From Achromobacter seleniivolatilans (GTDB taxonomy: Bacteria > Pseudomonadota > Gammaproteobacteria > Burkholderiales > Burkholderiaceae_B), in NCBI RefSeq assembly GCF_030864005.1, contig NZ_CP132976.1, forward strand, positions 2,418,001 through 2,482,000: a DNA stretch of 64,000 bases, written 5' to 3'. A program made the translations under genes and the position numbers. Position 1 is the stretch's first letter. Each line of letters starts with the position of its first letter. Positions 28,270-38,425 of this stretch are shown here, in pieces. The notes under the pieces were generated by a model, which was not told the origin of the DNA, ran no database searches, and worked only from the letters and a program-made list of their open reading frames with translations.

Positions 28270-28330
28270 CGTCGTTCTCCCTTTCGTTTGCTTTGCCCGC
28301 CGCCTTGGCCGCAGGCCGGTTTGATCCAGA

Positions 28331-29119
28331 CTAGGCAGCCAGACGCGCAATGGCAGGCTGCGCCTGTTCCGGGCCCATGGCGGAGTAACCGCCATCCACG
28401 GCGTAATCGGCGCCAGTGACAAAACTGGCGTGGTCCGACAAGAGAAAGGCGACAACCGCGGCCACTTCGGCGGGGTCGCCCGCGCGGCCCAACAGGTGAT
28501 AGTCGGCGGCGACTCGATCCGTCTTGGCGCGGTCGCCGTGCGTCAGTTCGTCCATCACACGCGACCAGGTCCAGCCGGGAGACACCGAATTGACACGGAT
28601 TCGGTCAGCTGCAAAGTCCATCGCCAGGCTGCGCGTGACCTGCACCAACGCCGCTTTGGACACGGGATACAGCCATCGTCCCGTCTGCGCGACACGCGAC
28701 GAGATACTGGTGAAGTTGACGATGGCGCCGCCACCGGAGGCGATCAGATGAGGGTGGACGGCGCGTGCGGCCATCACTGCGCTGACGACATTGACGTCCA
28801 GTGCGCGCAACCAGTCGGCGCGGCCAGACGCGGCGCCGTCGTCCAGATAGGTCGCGGCCAGATTGACCAGGTAATCGATGCGGCCAAAATGGGCGGCCAC
28901 ATCGGCCACTGCCCGCGCCAGTTGCCCGTCGTCGGTGATATCAACCGGCCAATAGCGCGTACCCGCCGCGTCCGCCGCGGCCACGCGTTCACCCGCTGCG
29001 GTATCTATATCGAACAGCGCCACGCGCACGCCATGGGCGCGCAACGCCTGGACCACGCCCGCGCCGATCAGCGTGGCGCCGCCGGTCACAATGGCCACTT
29101 TATTTTCCAGACCTTTCAT
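28331..29119 (-). CDS. Short-chain dehydrogenase/reductase (cluster first gene)
   Basis: A 262-residue classical SDR. The cofactor motif is VTGGATLIGAG, the structural NLAATY region is present, catalytic Ser is in FTSISSR and YPVSK supplies Tyr and Lys. The C-terminus has the family VDGGYSAMG. The start at MKGLEN follows GGGGAGGTG. It opens the leftward cluster SDR, StyA-like, flavin reductase, phytoene-dehydrogenase-like, SphA-like. In Acinetobacter-type indole clusters an SDR oxidises the dihydrodiol made by the oxygenase; a similar role here is an inference. Confidence 0.92.
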   Translation of the reverse strand: MKGLENKVAIVTGGATLIGAGVVQALRAHGVRVALFDIDTAAGERVAAADAAGTRYWPVDITDDGQLARAVADVAAHFGRIDYLVNLAATYLDDGAASGRADWLRALDVNVVSAVMAARAVHPHLIASGGGAIVNFTSISSRVAQTGRWLYPVSKAALVQVTRSLAMDFAADRIRVNSVSPGWTWSRVMDELTHGDRAKTDRVAADYHLLGRAGDPAEVAAVVAFLLSDHASFVTGADYAVDGGYSAMGPEQAQPAIARLAA

Positions 29120-29318
29120 CGCATCACCTCCCCGCATTGCTGACTGAGTGGGGTGAATACTGGCGCCGCGCGCCCAGGCGGCAGTAGCCGGATCTGGCGG
29201 CCGCTATCCGCGGACTGCGCCTAATCGATGAAACGTTGATGGATGTCGAACAGACTGGCCGCAACGCGCAACCGCTGTCCGTTTTGTGCTGAGGCGCGGC
29301 GCCCGGCTTGGCTGCGCG

Positions 29319-29948
29319 CTAGCCAATACGGCGCCAGACGCTGGCCAGCCAAGGCTGCTGTTCTTGCGGCAAACCGTCAGGGCGGAAGTAGTGTTCCAGA
29401 TGCTCGAATCCGGCATCGGTCATTAGCGCCGTCCACCGGTCAAGATCGTGATAGGCCCCGTAACGGCCACGATTCCAGCCTTCCTGGTTGCCGCCCCGAG
29501 GATTGGAGCTGAACAACACACCGCCCGGGCGCAATGCGGTTTGCAGCGCGCGCAGTACCCGGGGCAACTCTTGCCCCGGCACATGAAACAGCACCGCGTT
29601 CGCAAAGATGCCGTCAAACCGCGATGCGGGCAGCGCCAAGTGCAGGAAGTCCTGATGCCAGACTTCGCAGCCGCTGGCCTTGCGCGCCATTTCGACAAAA
29701 CGGGGCGTTCCGTCCAGTCCCACCGGCCGGTGGCCCAATGCGGCAAAAGTCTTCAGGTCACGGCCCGGGCCACAGCCCAGGTCCAGAATGTCGTAGGGCG
29801 GCTCGCCCTGAATATGACGCAACAAAGCCGCGATGTTCTGGCTGACGTCATGGTCGCGTGTGCCGGCTTCAAATGATTCGGCGCTTTCTTCGTAGTTCGC
29901 CAAAGTCAGTGAGGTGATCTTGGCCAAGTCTTCTGCATTGAGTTTCAT
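29319..29948 (-). CDS. Class I SAM-dependent methyltransferase
   Basis: A 209-residue methyltransferase with motif I ILDLGCGPGRDLKTFAALGH (about residues 55-74), acidic motif II in GLDGTPRF and the motif IV region FDGIFANAVLFHVP. Members of this UbiE/Tam-like group methylate small molecules; the substrate is not evident. It stands alone, about 200 bp upstream of the SDR cluster and downstream of the pckG terminator. Confidence 0.88.
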   Translation of the reverse strand: MKLNAEDLAKITSLTLANYEESAESFEAGTRDHDVSQNIAALLRHIQGEPPYDILDLGCGPGRDLKTFAALGHRPVGLDGTPRFVEMARKASGCEVWHQDFLHLALPASRFDGIFANAVLFHVPGQELPRVLRALQTALRPGGVLFSSNPRGGNQEGWNRGRYGAYHDLDRWTALMTDAGFEHLEHYFRPDGLPQEQQPWLASVWRRIG

Positions 29949-30026
29949 AAGGCGATTGTGCCTGATCCAACGTGTGTCGCCGGTTTCTACGCCCCATCGG
30001 CAACAACACCAATAACACCCAAAGAA

Positions 30027-30061
30027 AAACCCGCGTGCCGTTCAACACGACAGGCGGGTTT
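30027..30061 (-). terminator. Rho-independent terminator of pckG
   Basis: On the minus strand, AAACCCGC and GCGGGTTT pair as an 8-bp stem, followed by TTTTTCTTT. It starts about 20 bp after the pckG stop codon. Stem, GC base and T-run give a classic intrinsic terminator. Confidence 0.8.
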
Positions 30062-30079
30062 CTCAAGTACGGGCAGATG

Positions 30080-31936
<1,857 letters not shown>

Positions 31937-31967
31937 TAGGGTTATCTCCGTTCTTAGACTCATGGTT

Positions 31968-31996
31968 ATACGGCCCCAATTGCGCTGGGGCCGTAT
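31968..31996 (-). promoter_or_regulatory. Perfect 11-bp inverted repeat in the pckG leader
   Basis: ATACGGCCCCA and TGGGGCCGTAT are separated by 7 bases. It ends 31 bp upstream of the pckG start codon. No T-run follows in either direction, so an operator or leader RNA hairpin is more likely than a terminator. Confidence 0.5.
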
Positions 31997-32302
31997 GCAA
32001 TTTGCGCCATCATACTTGCAGCGCCGGGCAGCCCGTCAACCCATCCTCATGGACGAGATTGTCACGGATTGAGACGGCTTCAAGCCCGTGCACAATTTAA
32101 CGATCAGCAAACGCACCGCCTCCGCCCGGCCAGCGATCTGCCCCCTCCGGGCGACATAAATCATTCATATGCAAGTGCGGGCAAGGCCGGTCAGATGGCG
32201 GCCCCGCCGTCAATGACGGCTGCCGTACAGCCAGCGCAAATCACGCAGCCGCGCTGCCGGCGCGGCCCGTCTCTGCTGGTGCAAAAGTCGATTAGTCAGC
32301 CA
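31997..32302. other. Non-coding gap between acyl-CoA synthetase and pckG
   Basis: About 306 bp with no credible gene. A short perfect palindrome, GCCGTCA-a-TGACGGC, is at 32206-32220. The rest shows no recognisable promoter, terminator or repeat. The pckG promoter must lie here. Confidence 0.5.
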
Positions 32303-33925
32303 TTACGTGTAGCTGCCATCGCGCAATTCCCTGCGGATGATTTTTCCGGTTGCCGTGGTGGGCAAACTGCTTACAAAACGAATGGCCCGAGGGTATTCAT
32401 GGGCCGCCAGACGGGTGCGGACATGGGCCTGCAAGGCCTTTACCAGGGCCTCGTCGCCGTCAAACCCTTCATTCAGCACCACATAAGCCATGACGATTTC
32501 GGTGCGCTGTTCGTCCGGCACGCCCACCACGGCGGCCATCCGCACGGCCGGGTGGCCGATCAGGCAGTCTTCGATAGGCGCCGGGCCAATGCGATAACCG
32601 GCGCTGGTAATGACATCGTCATTACGGCCCACAAAGCGGATAAATCCGTCTGCGTCGCGCACGCCCAAATCCCCTGTCAGCAGATAGTCGCCTACGAATT
32701 TCTCGGCGGTGGCGTCAGGGTTGTTCCAATAGCCCAGGAACATGACGGGGTCCGGCCGCAATACACCGATATTGCCTTCTTGGCCATCCGCGACTTGCAC
32801 GCCTTGGTCGTCCACAATCGCCATCCGGTGTCCAGGCGCTGCCCGGCCAATGGACCCGATACGGGGATCGAACAAGGACGAGCACGACGACACCAGCATA
32901 TTGCATTCGGTCTGGCCATAGAACTCGTTAATGGTCACGCCCAAGACGCGGCGGCCCCAATCGATGAGTTCGGCCCCCAGCGACTCCCCGCCACTGGCCA
33001 CCGAGCGCAGCGCCAGCGGGCCTGCCGCGTCCGGGTAGACAGAACCGCGCATCATTTTCAACGCGGTCGGCGGAAGAAAAGTGTGTGTCACGCCATGGCG
33101 CGCCATCAGTTCCAGCGCGGACGCGCCGTCGAACTTTTCGAAACGGCGCGCCAGCACGGGCACGCCGTGGTGCCAGGCCGGCAGCAGCACATCCAGCAGG
33201 CCGCCGATCCAGGCCCAGTCTGCGGGCGTCCACATCAAAGCGGCGTTTTCGGGGAAAAACTCGTGTGACATCTCCACGCCGGGCAAATGGCCGAGCAACA
33301 CCCGATGCGCGTGCAGCGCCCCCTTGGGTTTGCCCGTGGTGCCCGATGTATAGATGATGACTGCGGGATCATCCGCCGCGGTTTCAACCGGGGTGTAGAC
33401 GTCGGACTCGGCCGCGAGCGCCGGGTGAAACGGTACGGTGCCGGGTTCTCCGTCGCCATCAATGCAGTAGATAACCTTCAGGTCCGGCAGGCTGTCCCGG
33501 ATCTCGCGCAATTTCCGGCAGCCCTCGGTATCCGTCACCAACGCCGCCGCGCCACTGTTGGCCAGACGGAACTGGATGGCATCCACCCCAAACAACGTGA
33601 AGAGCGGCACCGCCACTGCGCCCATCTTGTAGACAGCAATGTGCGTCATTGCCGTTTCAGGCGCCTGCGGCAGATACACCGCCACGCGGTCGCCGCGCCG
33701 CACGCCATGGCGTTCCAGGCTGTGCGCCAGACGGTTGGACTGCGCCTTGATGTCATCGAAGGTGTAGCGCGATTGCGCGCCGTCGCTCTTTTCGTAGATC
33801 AGAGCCAGGCGGCCGCTGCCGTCGGCCCACTTATCGCAGGCGTCGACGCCGATGTTGTACGCCGCAGGCACCTGCCATTGGAATTGGGACACAAGCTGCT
33901 GATAGGAATCGGCACGGGACAGCAT
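32303..33925 (-). CDS. Acyl-CoA synthetase (AMP-binding, ANL superfamily)
   Basis: A 540-residue adenylate-forming enzyme. The P-loop-like IIYTSGTTGKPKGALHAHR is at about residues 191-209; INEFYGQTE marks the A5 region, TGDLGVRDADGFIRFVGR the hinge and RRELR the C-terminal Lys region (PTTATGKIIRRE). It activates a carboxylic acid to its CoA ester via an acyl-AMP. Sequence and length fit the acetyl/medium-chain acyl-CoA synthetase side of the family. It is divergent from a TetR gene, which likely represses it. Confidence 0.93.
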   Translation of the reverse strand: MLSRADSYQQLVSQFQWQVPAAYNIGVDACDKWADGSGRLALIYEKSDGAQSRYTFDDIKAQSNRLAHSLERHGVRRGDRVAVYLPQAPETAMTHIAVYKMGAVAVPLFTLFGVDAIQFRLANSGAAALVTDTEGCRKLREIRDSLPDLKVIYCIDGDGEPGTVPFHPALAAESDVYTPVETAADDPAVIIYTSGTTGKPKGALHAHRVLLGHLPGVEMSHEFFPENAALMWTPADWAWIGGLLDVLLPAWHHGVPVLARRFEKFDGASALELMARHGVTHTFLPPTALKMMRGSVYPDAAGPLALRSVASGGESLGAELIDWGRRVLGVTINEFYGQTECNMLVSSCSSLFDPRIGSIGRAAPGHRMAIVDDQGVQVADGQEGNIGVLRPDPVMFLGYWNNPDATAEKFVGDYLLTGDLGVRDADGFIRFVGRNDDVITSAGYRIGPAPIEDCLIGHPAVRMAAVVGVPDEQRTEIVMAYVVLNEGFDGDEALVKALQAHVRTRLAAHEYPRAIRFVSSLPTTATGKIIRRELRDGSYT

Positions 33926-33955
33926 GGTTTTGTCTCTAATGTTGTTATGGATTGC

Positions 33956-33970
33956 CGCGCTTACAGCGCG
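33956..33970. promoter_or_regulatory. Candidate TetR operator in divergent promoter region
   Basis: CGCGC-TTACA-GCGCG, a perfect 5-bp-arm palindrome, lies in the 125-bp gap between the acyl-CoA synthetase gene and the divergent TetR gene. Position and symmetry suit a TetR dimer site. The arms are short, so chance is possible in GC-rich DNA. Confidence 0.35.
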
Positions 33971-34050
33971 ATGCGGTGTCTTTGTTTCTTGCCATGAACG
34001 AGACCCTGGCTCAATATTAAGCCCCGTTCAACCGCCCTCTTGCCATCCGC

Positions 34051-34776
34051 ATGGAAAAAGTCTCTGCCGTCCCGATGCGCCGTCCGCCGGCCAGTGCCAA
34101 ATCCGAACAACGCATCCGGGACATTCTGCACATGGCCCGCCAGGTGTTTTCCGAAGCGGGGTTCCAGGCTGCCACCACAACAGAAATCGCGCAGCGTCTG
34201 GGCGTGTCGGAAGCCACGGTATTCACGTACTTCGGCGGCAAGCGTGAGCTTTGCGTGCGGGTGATAGGCGACTGGTACGACGAGATCATCGCCAAGGTCG
34301 AAGACAACCTGCCCCATGTGCATGGCGCGCGCGCCCAGCTGCACTACCTGGTGCATACCCATTTGCGGCACCTGCTGGCCGAAGGGCCGGGTCTGTGCGC
34401 CTTCATCCTGTCCGAAGGGCGCGCACGCAATGATGATTTCGGCGAGGTCTACGCAGGTCTGCAACGGCGCTACACCGCGCCGCTGATGCGCATCCTGGCG
34501 CAGGGCCAGGCGGATGGGGACATCCGGCAAGACATGCCGTTGCGCTTGCTCAGATCGGCCGTCTACGGGCCCATGGAACATGTGTTGTGGGATGCGATTC
34601 TGCGCGGCGCCCGCGTGGACGTTGCCGCAACCGCCGATCAGTTGGTGGGATTCCTGTGGCAAGCCTTGCAGCCGCCGCGCCAGGACGCGCTGGCGCTGGC
34701 GCAGTTTCGCGGCGAAGTGCGGGACGCCCTGCATCGGCTTCAGTCTTCCGAAAACAAGGACGGCGCCGAGTACTGA
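34051..34776 (+). CDS. TetR/AcrR-family transcriptional regulator
   Basis: A 241-residue regulator. The N-terminal TetR HTH occupies about residues 22-68 (TTTEIAQRLGVSEATVFTYF), followed by a helical ligand domain. It is divergent from the acyl-CoA synthetase and sits beside an SDR and enoyl-CoA hydratase, so acyl-CoA or fatty-acid-type ligands are plausible. The 3' end overlaps the convergent SDR gene by 37 bp. No clear Shine-Dalgarno precedes the ATG. Confidence 0.9.
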   Translation: MEKVSAVPMRRPPASAKSEQRIRDILHMARQVFSEAGFQAATTTEIAQRLGVSEATVFTYFGGKRELCVRVIGDWYDEIIAKVEDNLPHVHGARAQLHYLVHTHLRHLLAEGPGLCAFILSEGRARNDDFGEVYAGLQRRYTAPLMRILAQGQADGDIRQDMPLRLLRSAVYGPMEHVLWDAILRGARVDVAATADQLVGFLWQALQPPRQDALALAQFRGEVRDALHRLQSSENKDGAEY

Positions 34777-35651
34777 GGAAAACCGTTGTAGACCTCGCCC
34801 CGCTCTGCGGGCTGCAAGTTCCAGGAATGCCGCGCATTGGGCACGCCGCCATCCACGCGAATAACGCTGCCGTTAATGAAGGCCGCTGCGGGAGACAACA
34901 GGAACACCACGGCAGCAGCCAACTCGGCCTCGGTGCCAAAACGCTGAAGCGGCACCTTGGTCTTCAATTTTCGCAACACTGCGCGGTAGTTGTCGTCGTA
35001 GCTGTCCATGCCGCTGGACGCAATCCAACCCGGCGCAACCGCATTGACCCGCACACCGGCATGCGCCCATTCACAAGCCGCGGTTTCGGTCAGGTTCCAG
35101 ACGCCAGCGCGCGCCGCGCCTGAGTGACCCATCCCCGGCATCCCGCCCCAGATGTCGGCCAGCATATTCACGATAGCGCCGCCATGCTGGCGCATGTGCT
35201 GCGTGTAGACCTCTCGCGCCATCAGAAACGTGCCGTGCAGATTGTTCTGCACTACGGCGTTCCAGCCATTGAAGCTGATGCGGTCCAGCGGCGCGGGAAA
35301 CTGCCCGCCTGCGCAATTGAACAGCCCATCGATAGCGCCATGCGCGGCAAGTGCATCTGCCACAACGCCGCGTACGCCAGCCTCGTCGCGAATATCGCAG
35401 ATATGCAGGCTGATGCGCCCCGCTGCCTCTGGATAAATGCGGGCGATTTCCTGTTCGGCCGCTTCCAGCTTTTCCAGCTTGCGGCCCACCAGCGCCAGAC
35501 GAGCCCCCAATGCCGCAAGCTCGTGCGCAGTGCAGCGGCCCAGGCCACTGCCGCCTCCGGTCACCAGAACGGTCTTGCCGTCGTACAGGCCCGGCCGGAA
35601 TACCGACGCATAACGCGCATCTGTCGCGCCGCCCTCTGTCTGTGGGGTCAT
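34740..35651 (-). CDS. SDR-family protein without the usual Tyr-x-x-x-Lys (dienoyl-CoA reductase-like)
   Basis: A 303-residue SDR. The cofactor motif is VTGGGSGLGR (residues 31-40), the NAG equivalent is NCAGG and the C-terminus carries RVDGGVPN. Where classical SDRs have YxxxK, the sequence is HSGAARAG, with no Tyr or Lys. This pattern is shared by peroxisomal-type trans-2-enoyl/2,4-dienoyl-CoA reductases and the AtuG-like group, which use other residues. With the neighbouring acyl-CoA synthetase and hydratase it probably acts on an unsaturated acyl-CoA. The RBS is GGAG, 6 bp upstream. Confidence 0.88.
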   Translation of the reverse strand: MTPQTEGGATDARYASVFRPGLYDGKTVLVTGGGSGLGRCTAHELAALGARLALVGRKLEKLEAAEQEIARIYPEAAGRISLHICDIRDEAGVRGVVADALAAHGAIDGLFNCAGGQFPAPLDRISFNGWNAVVQNNLHGTFLMAREVYTQHMRQHGGAIVNMLADIWGGMPGMGHSGAARAGVWNLTETAACEWAHAGVRVNAVAPGWIASSGMDSYDDNYRAVLRKLKTKVPLQRFGTEAELAAAVVFLLSPAAAFINGSVIRVDGGVPNARHSWNLQPAERGEVYNGFPQYSAPSLFSED

Positions 35652-35670
35652 GTCTCACTCCATTATTTTT

Positions 35671-35685
35671 TTGAGGATAACTCAA
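35671..35685. promoter_or_regulatory. Small palindrome between divergent SDR and hydratase genes
   Basis: TTGAG-GATAA-CTCAA, in the 138-bp AT-rich gap between the SDR and enoyl-CoA hydratase genes, 20 bp upstream of the SDR start. It could be a repressor site for the nearby TetR protein, but its sequence differs from the palindrome at 33956. Confidence 0.3.
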
Positions 35686-35789
35686 TATCTGACAAGAATG
35701 AACCGGATAAACGCCAGATTCCCCATAGAATCATTCAATCAATGGCAGCCAATAATTGAGCTACATTCAATAAAAACCGGAGACCACAC

Positions 35790-36584
35790 ATGACGATGAA
35801 CGCCCCGCTGGATGTGGCCCATGACGGCCCCATAACCCGCCTGACGCTGAACCGCCCAGACATGCGCAATGCGTTTGACGAAACCCTGATTGCCGCGCTG
35901 ACCGCCGCCGTCCGGCAGGCGGGCGCCGATCCGCAAGTGCGGGTCCTGTTGCTGACCGGCGCAGGCAAGGCGTTTTGCGCAGGCGGTGATCTGAACTGGA
36001 TGCGCAAGATGGCCACGCATACAGATGCGGAGAACCGGGCGGACGCGACCCGCTTGGCAGACATGCTGTATACCATCTGGTCCTGCCCCAAGCCCGTGGT
36101 CGCCTGCGTCAACGGCGACGCCTACGCGGGCGGGATGGGACTGCTGTCGGCATGCGACATTGCGATTGCCGCGGATACGGCGCACTTCTGCTTATCCGAA
36201 ACTCGGCTGGGCCTGCTGCCTGCCACGATCAGCCCCTACGTGATTCGGGCCATGGGTGAACGCGCGGCCAACCGGTACTTTCTGACAGCCGAACGCTTCG
36301 ATGCCGCGACGGCGCTGCGTTTGGGATTGCTGCATGGCGTTACTTCCGCCGAGCAACTGCACGATGAGGTTGAGGCCATCTGCCGCACGCTGTGCGCCAA
36401 CGGGCCCAGTGCGGTGCAAGCCAGCAAACGCCTGGTGCGGGACTTCGCGGGGCGGGAGATCGACGCGGCACTGATCGCCGACACGGTAGAACGCATCGCG
36501 GCCTGCCGAAGCACTGACGAGGCCTGCGAAGGCGTAGCCGCTTTTCTGGAAAAGCGCGAGCCCGCTTGGCGGCAAGCGTCATGA
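35790..36584 (+). CDS. Enoyl-CoA hydratase/isomerase family protein
   Basis: A 264-residue crotonase. The oxyanion-hole segments are GAGKAFCAGGDLNWMR (about residues 56-71) and ACVNGDAYAGGMGLLSACDIA (about 104-124), and the catalytic Glu lies in FCLSETRLGLLPATISPYV. The DLNWM(R/K) motif is typical of 3-methylglutaconyl/isohexenylglutaconyl-type hydratases of leucine or terpenoid breakdown. The matching carboxylase genes are not in the window. The RBS is CCGGAG. Confidence 0.92.
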   Translation: MTMNAPLDVAHDGPITRLTLNRPDMRNAFDETLIAALTAAVRQAGADPQVRVLLLTGAGKAFCAGGDLNWMRKMATHTDAENRADATRLADMLYTIWSCPKPVVACVNGDAYAGGMGLLSACDIAIAADTAHFCLSETRLGLLPATISPYVIRAMGERAANRYFLTAERFDAATALRLGLLHGVTSAEQLHDEVEAICRTLCANGPSAVQASKRLVRDFAGREIDAALIADTVERIAACRSTDEACEGVAAFLEKREPAWRQAS

Positions 36585-36693
36585 CCTGAGTGCCGTGCGG
36601 GCAAAGACGAACGCCACGCGGCCTTCCTGAATAACGCGCCGCGAGGCTTGCGGCACGCATGCCATAATCCAAGGCGCATCTTCAGGAAGTCTT

Positions 36694-37974
36694 ATGCCGC
36701 ACGCAACGCCCCCCGCCACCTTTCCCCCTCTGAACGCCGAGCGCCTTTGGGCCCGCGTCGAAACCCTCTCCAAATTCACGCTGCCAGACGTCCCCTGGAC
36801 GCGCCGCGCGTTCTCGCCTTTGTTCGACGAAGCGCGCGCCTGGCTGCGCAGTGAATTTGAAGCGGCTGGCCTGGCCACCCGCCTGGACGCAGGCGGCAAC
36901 CTGGTCGGCACGCTGGCTGGCCGCGACCCGGCGCGCAAGCCGATCGCTACCGGTTCGCACTGCGACACGGTTATGGCTGGCGGCCGCTTTGACGGCATCA
37001 TCGGGGTTCTGGCCGGCATTGAAGTCGCGCACACCCTGCGCGAGCACGGCATCGAACTGGACCATCCCTTTGAAGTCATCGACTTCCTGTCCGAAGAGCC
37101 CAGCGATTACGGCATCTCGTGCGTGGGCAGCCGCGCGCTGTGCGGCCAACTGACCGGCGACATGCTGGCCGCCCGCAATCCAGACGGCGAAACCCTGGCG
37201 CAAGGCATCGCCCGTATTGGCGGAGACCCGTCAGCCTTGGGCGCTCCGCTGCGCCAGGCCGGCGAAACCGCCGCGTTTGTCGAACTGCATATTGAACAAG
37301 GCCCCGTGCTGGAAAGCCGCGGCCTGCCCATCGGCGTTGTCACCAATATTGTCGGCATTCGCCGCGTTCTGATCACGGTGCAAGGCCAGCCCGACCACGC
37401 GGGCACCACGCCGATGGATATACGTCGCGATGCACTAGTCGGCGCAGCCCGTATCATCGACGCCGCCAGCCGCCAGGCCAGCGCCGCCAGCGGCAACCCG
37501 CACTATGTTGTTGCCACCGTGGGCCGCTTGTCCATGACGCCCAACGCCGCCAATGCCGTGCCCGGCCGCGTCGAGCTGACGCTGGAAATGCGCAGCGACA
37601 GCAACGCCGTGCTGGACGCCTTTCCAGAAACCTTGATGGCTGGGGTTGAAGGCGACCTTAAAGCGCTAAGGCTGACCGCCCATTTCACGCAACTCAGCCG
37701 CGCCCAGCCCACCGACTGTTCGCCGCTGGTCATGGACGCCGTCAAGGCTGCCGCCGACCAGTTGGGATATGCGTCGATGCGTTTGCCCAGCGGGGCGGGC
37801 CACGATGCCGTCTATATGGCTCCCACCGGCCCTATCGGGATGATCTTCATTCCGTGCCTGAACGGCCGCAGTCACTGCCCGGAAGAATGGATCGATCCCG
37901 CGCAATTGCTGGACGGCACCCGCGTGCTGTATCAATCGGTGCTGGAGCTGGACCGCGTGCTGCGCGGCGCCTGA
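36694..37974 (+). CDS. M20-family amidohydrolase (allantoate/N-carbamoyl-amino-acid type)
   Basis: A 426-residue metal-dependent amidohydrolase. The metal site appears in ATGSHCDTVMAGGRFDGIIG (about residues 87-106), LSEEPSDYG, VELHIEQGPVLE and a C-terminal SGAGHDA. These are hallmarks of the hydantoinase/carbamoylase group, which includes allantoate amidohydrolase, beta-ureidopropionase and N-carbamoyl-L-amino-acid hydrolase. The sequence does not decide among these. It follows the hydratase by 109 bp, with its own RBS (AGGAAG). Confidence 0.92.
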   Translation: MPHATPPATFPPLNAERLWARVETLSKFTLPDVPWTRRAFSPLFDEARAWLRSEFEAAGLATRLDAGGNLVGTLAGRDPARKPIATGSHCDTVMAGGRFDGIIGVLAGIEVAHTLREHGIELDHPFEVIDFLSEEPSDYGISCVGSRALCGQLTGDMLAARNPDGETLAQGIARIGGDPSALGAPLRQAGETAAFVELHIEQGPVLESRGLPIGVVTNIVGIRRVLITVQGQPDHAGTTPMDIRRDALVGAARIIDAASRQASAASGNPHYVVATVGRLSMTPNAANAVPGRVELTLEMRSDSNAVLDAFPETLMAGVEGDLKALRLTAHFTQLSRAQPTDCSPLVMDAVKAAADQLGYASMRLPSGAGHDAVYMAPTGPIGMIFIPCLNGRSHCPEEWIDPAQLLDGTRVLYQSVLELDRVLRGA

Positions 37975-38089
37975 ATACGCCACACCCATTCCCCGCCCGC
38001 GGGTATCGCCAATCCGCGGGCGGCGCACTGCCATAATGGACGCCTTGCGCCCGGATCGTTTTGCGCCCACTTCACGTAATGCGCCCCCA

Positions 38090-38425
38090 ATGGAACAGAT
38101 AGAACTCAATGACAGCACTGCCGACCGCTTCCTTTTGGACGCGCCCGGCCTGTCGCTGGTAGTTTTTCATAGCCGTACCTGCGCTACCTGCCGCATTGCT
38201 CGCGAGCAGCTGCCTGATCTGGAACTGCCCGTGGAACGCGTGTGCTGGGTAGACGCCGGCGAGAACCGCGGGCTGGTCGAGCGCTATGAAGTCTTTCACC
38301 TGCCCGCCATGTTCGTCACGCGCGATGGCGCCTTCTTCGGCGCGGTGCAATCCACGCTGGCCGAATGGGACCTCCGCCAGCAGATCGGCCTGGCGCTGGA
38401 CAGCTACCCCGCCGAATTGCCGTGA
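38090..38425 (+). CDS. Thioredoxin-fold protein
   Basis: A 111-residue thioredoxin-like protein with a TCATC active-site stretch (CxxC, about residues 29-32) after VVFHSR and a cis-Pro region HLPAMFVTRDG. No signal peptide, so it is cytoplasmic. It replaces the usual WCGPC, so redox properties probably differ from housekeeping thioredoxin. The start at MEQIEL is chosen because the fold begins there. The next gene's GTG start overlaps its stop (GTGA). Confidence 0.82.
   Translation: MEQIELNDSTADRFLLDAPGLSLVVFHSRTCATCRIAREQLPDLELPVERVCWVDAGENRGLVERYEVFHLPAMFVTRDGAFFGAVQSTLAEWDLRQQIGLALDSYPAELP

Noticed and set aside
29120..29318. Possible gene remnant between the SDR and methyltransferase genes
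   Set aside because: A short minus-strand frame ending near 29221 has no start signal or recognisable family; nothing can be supported.
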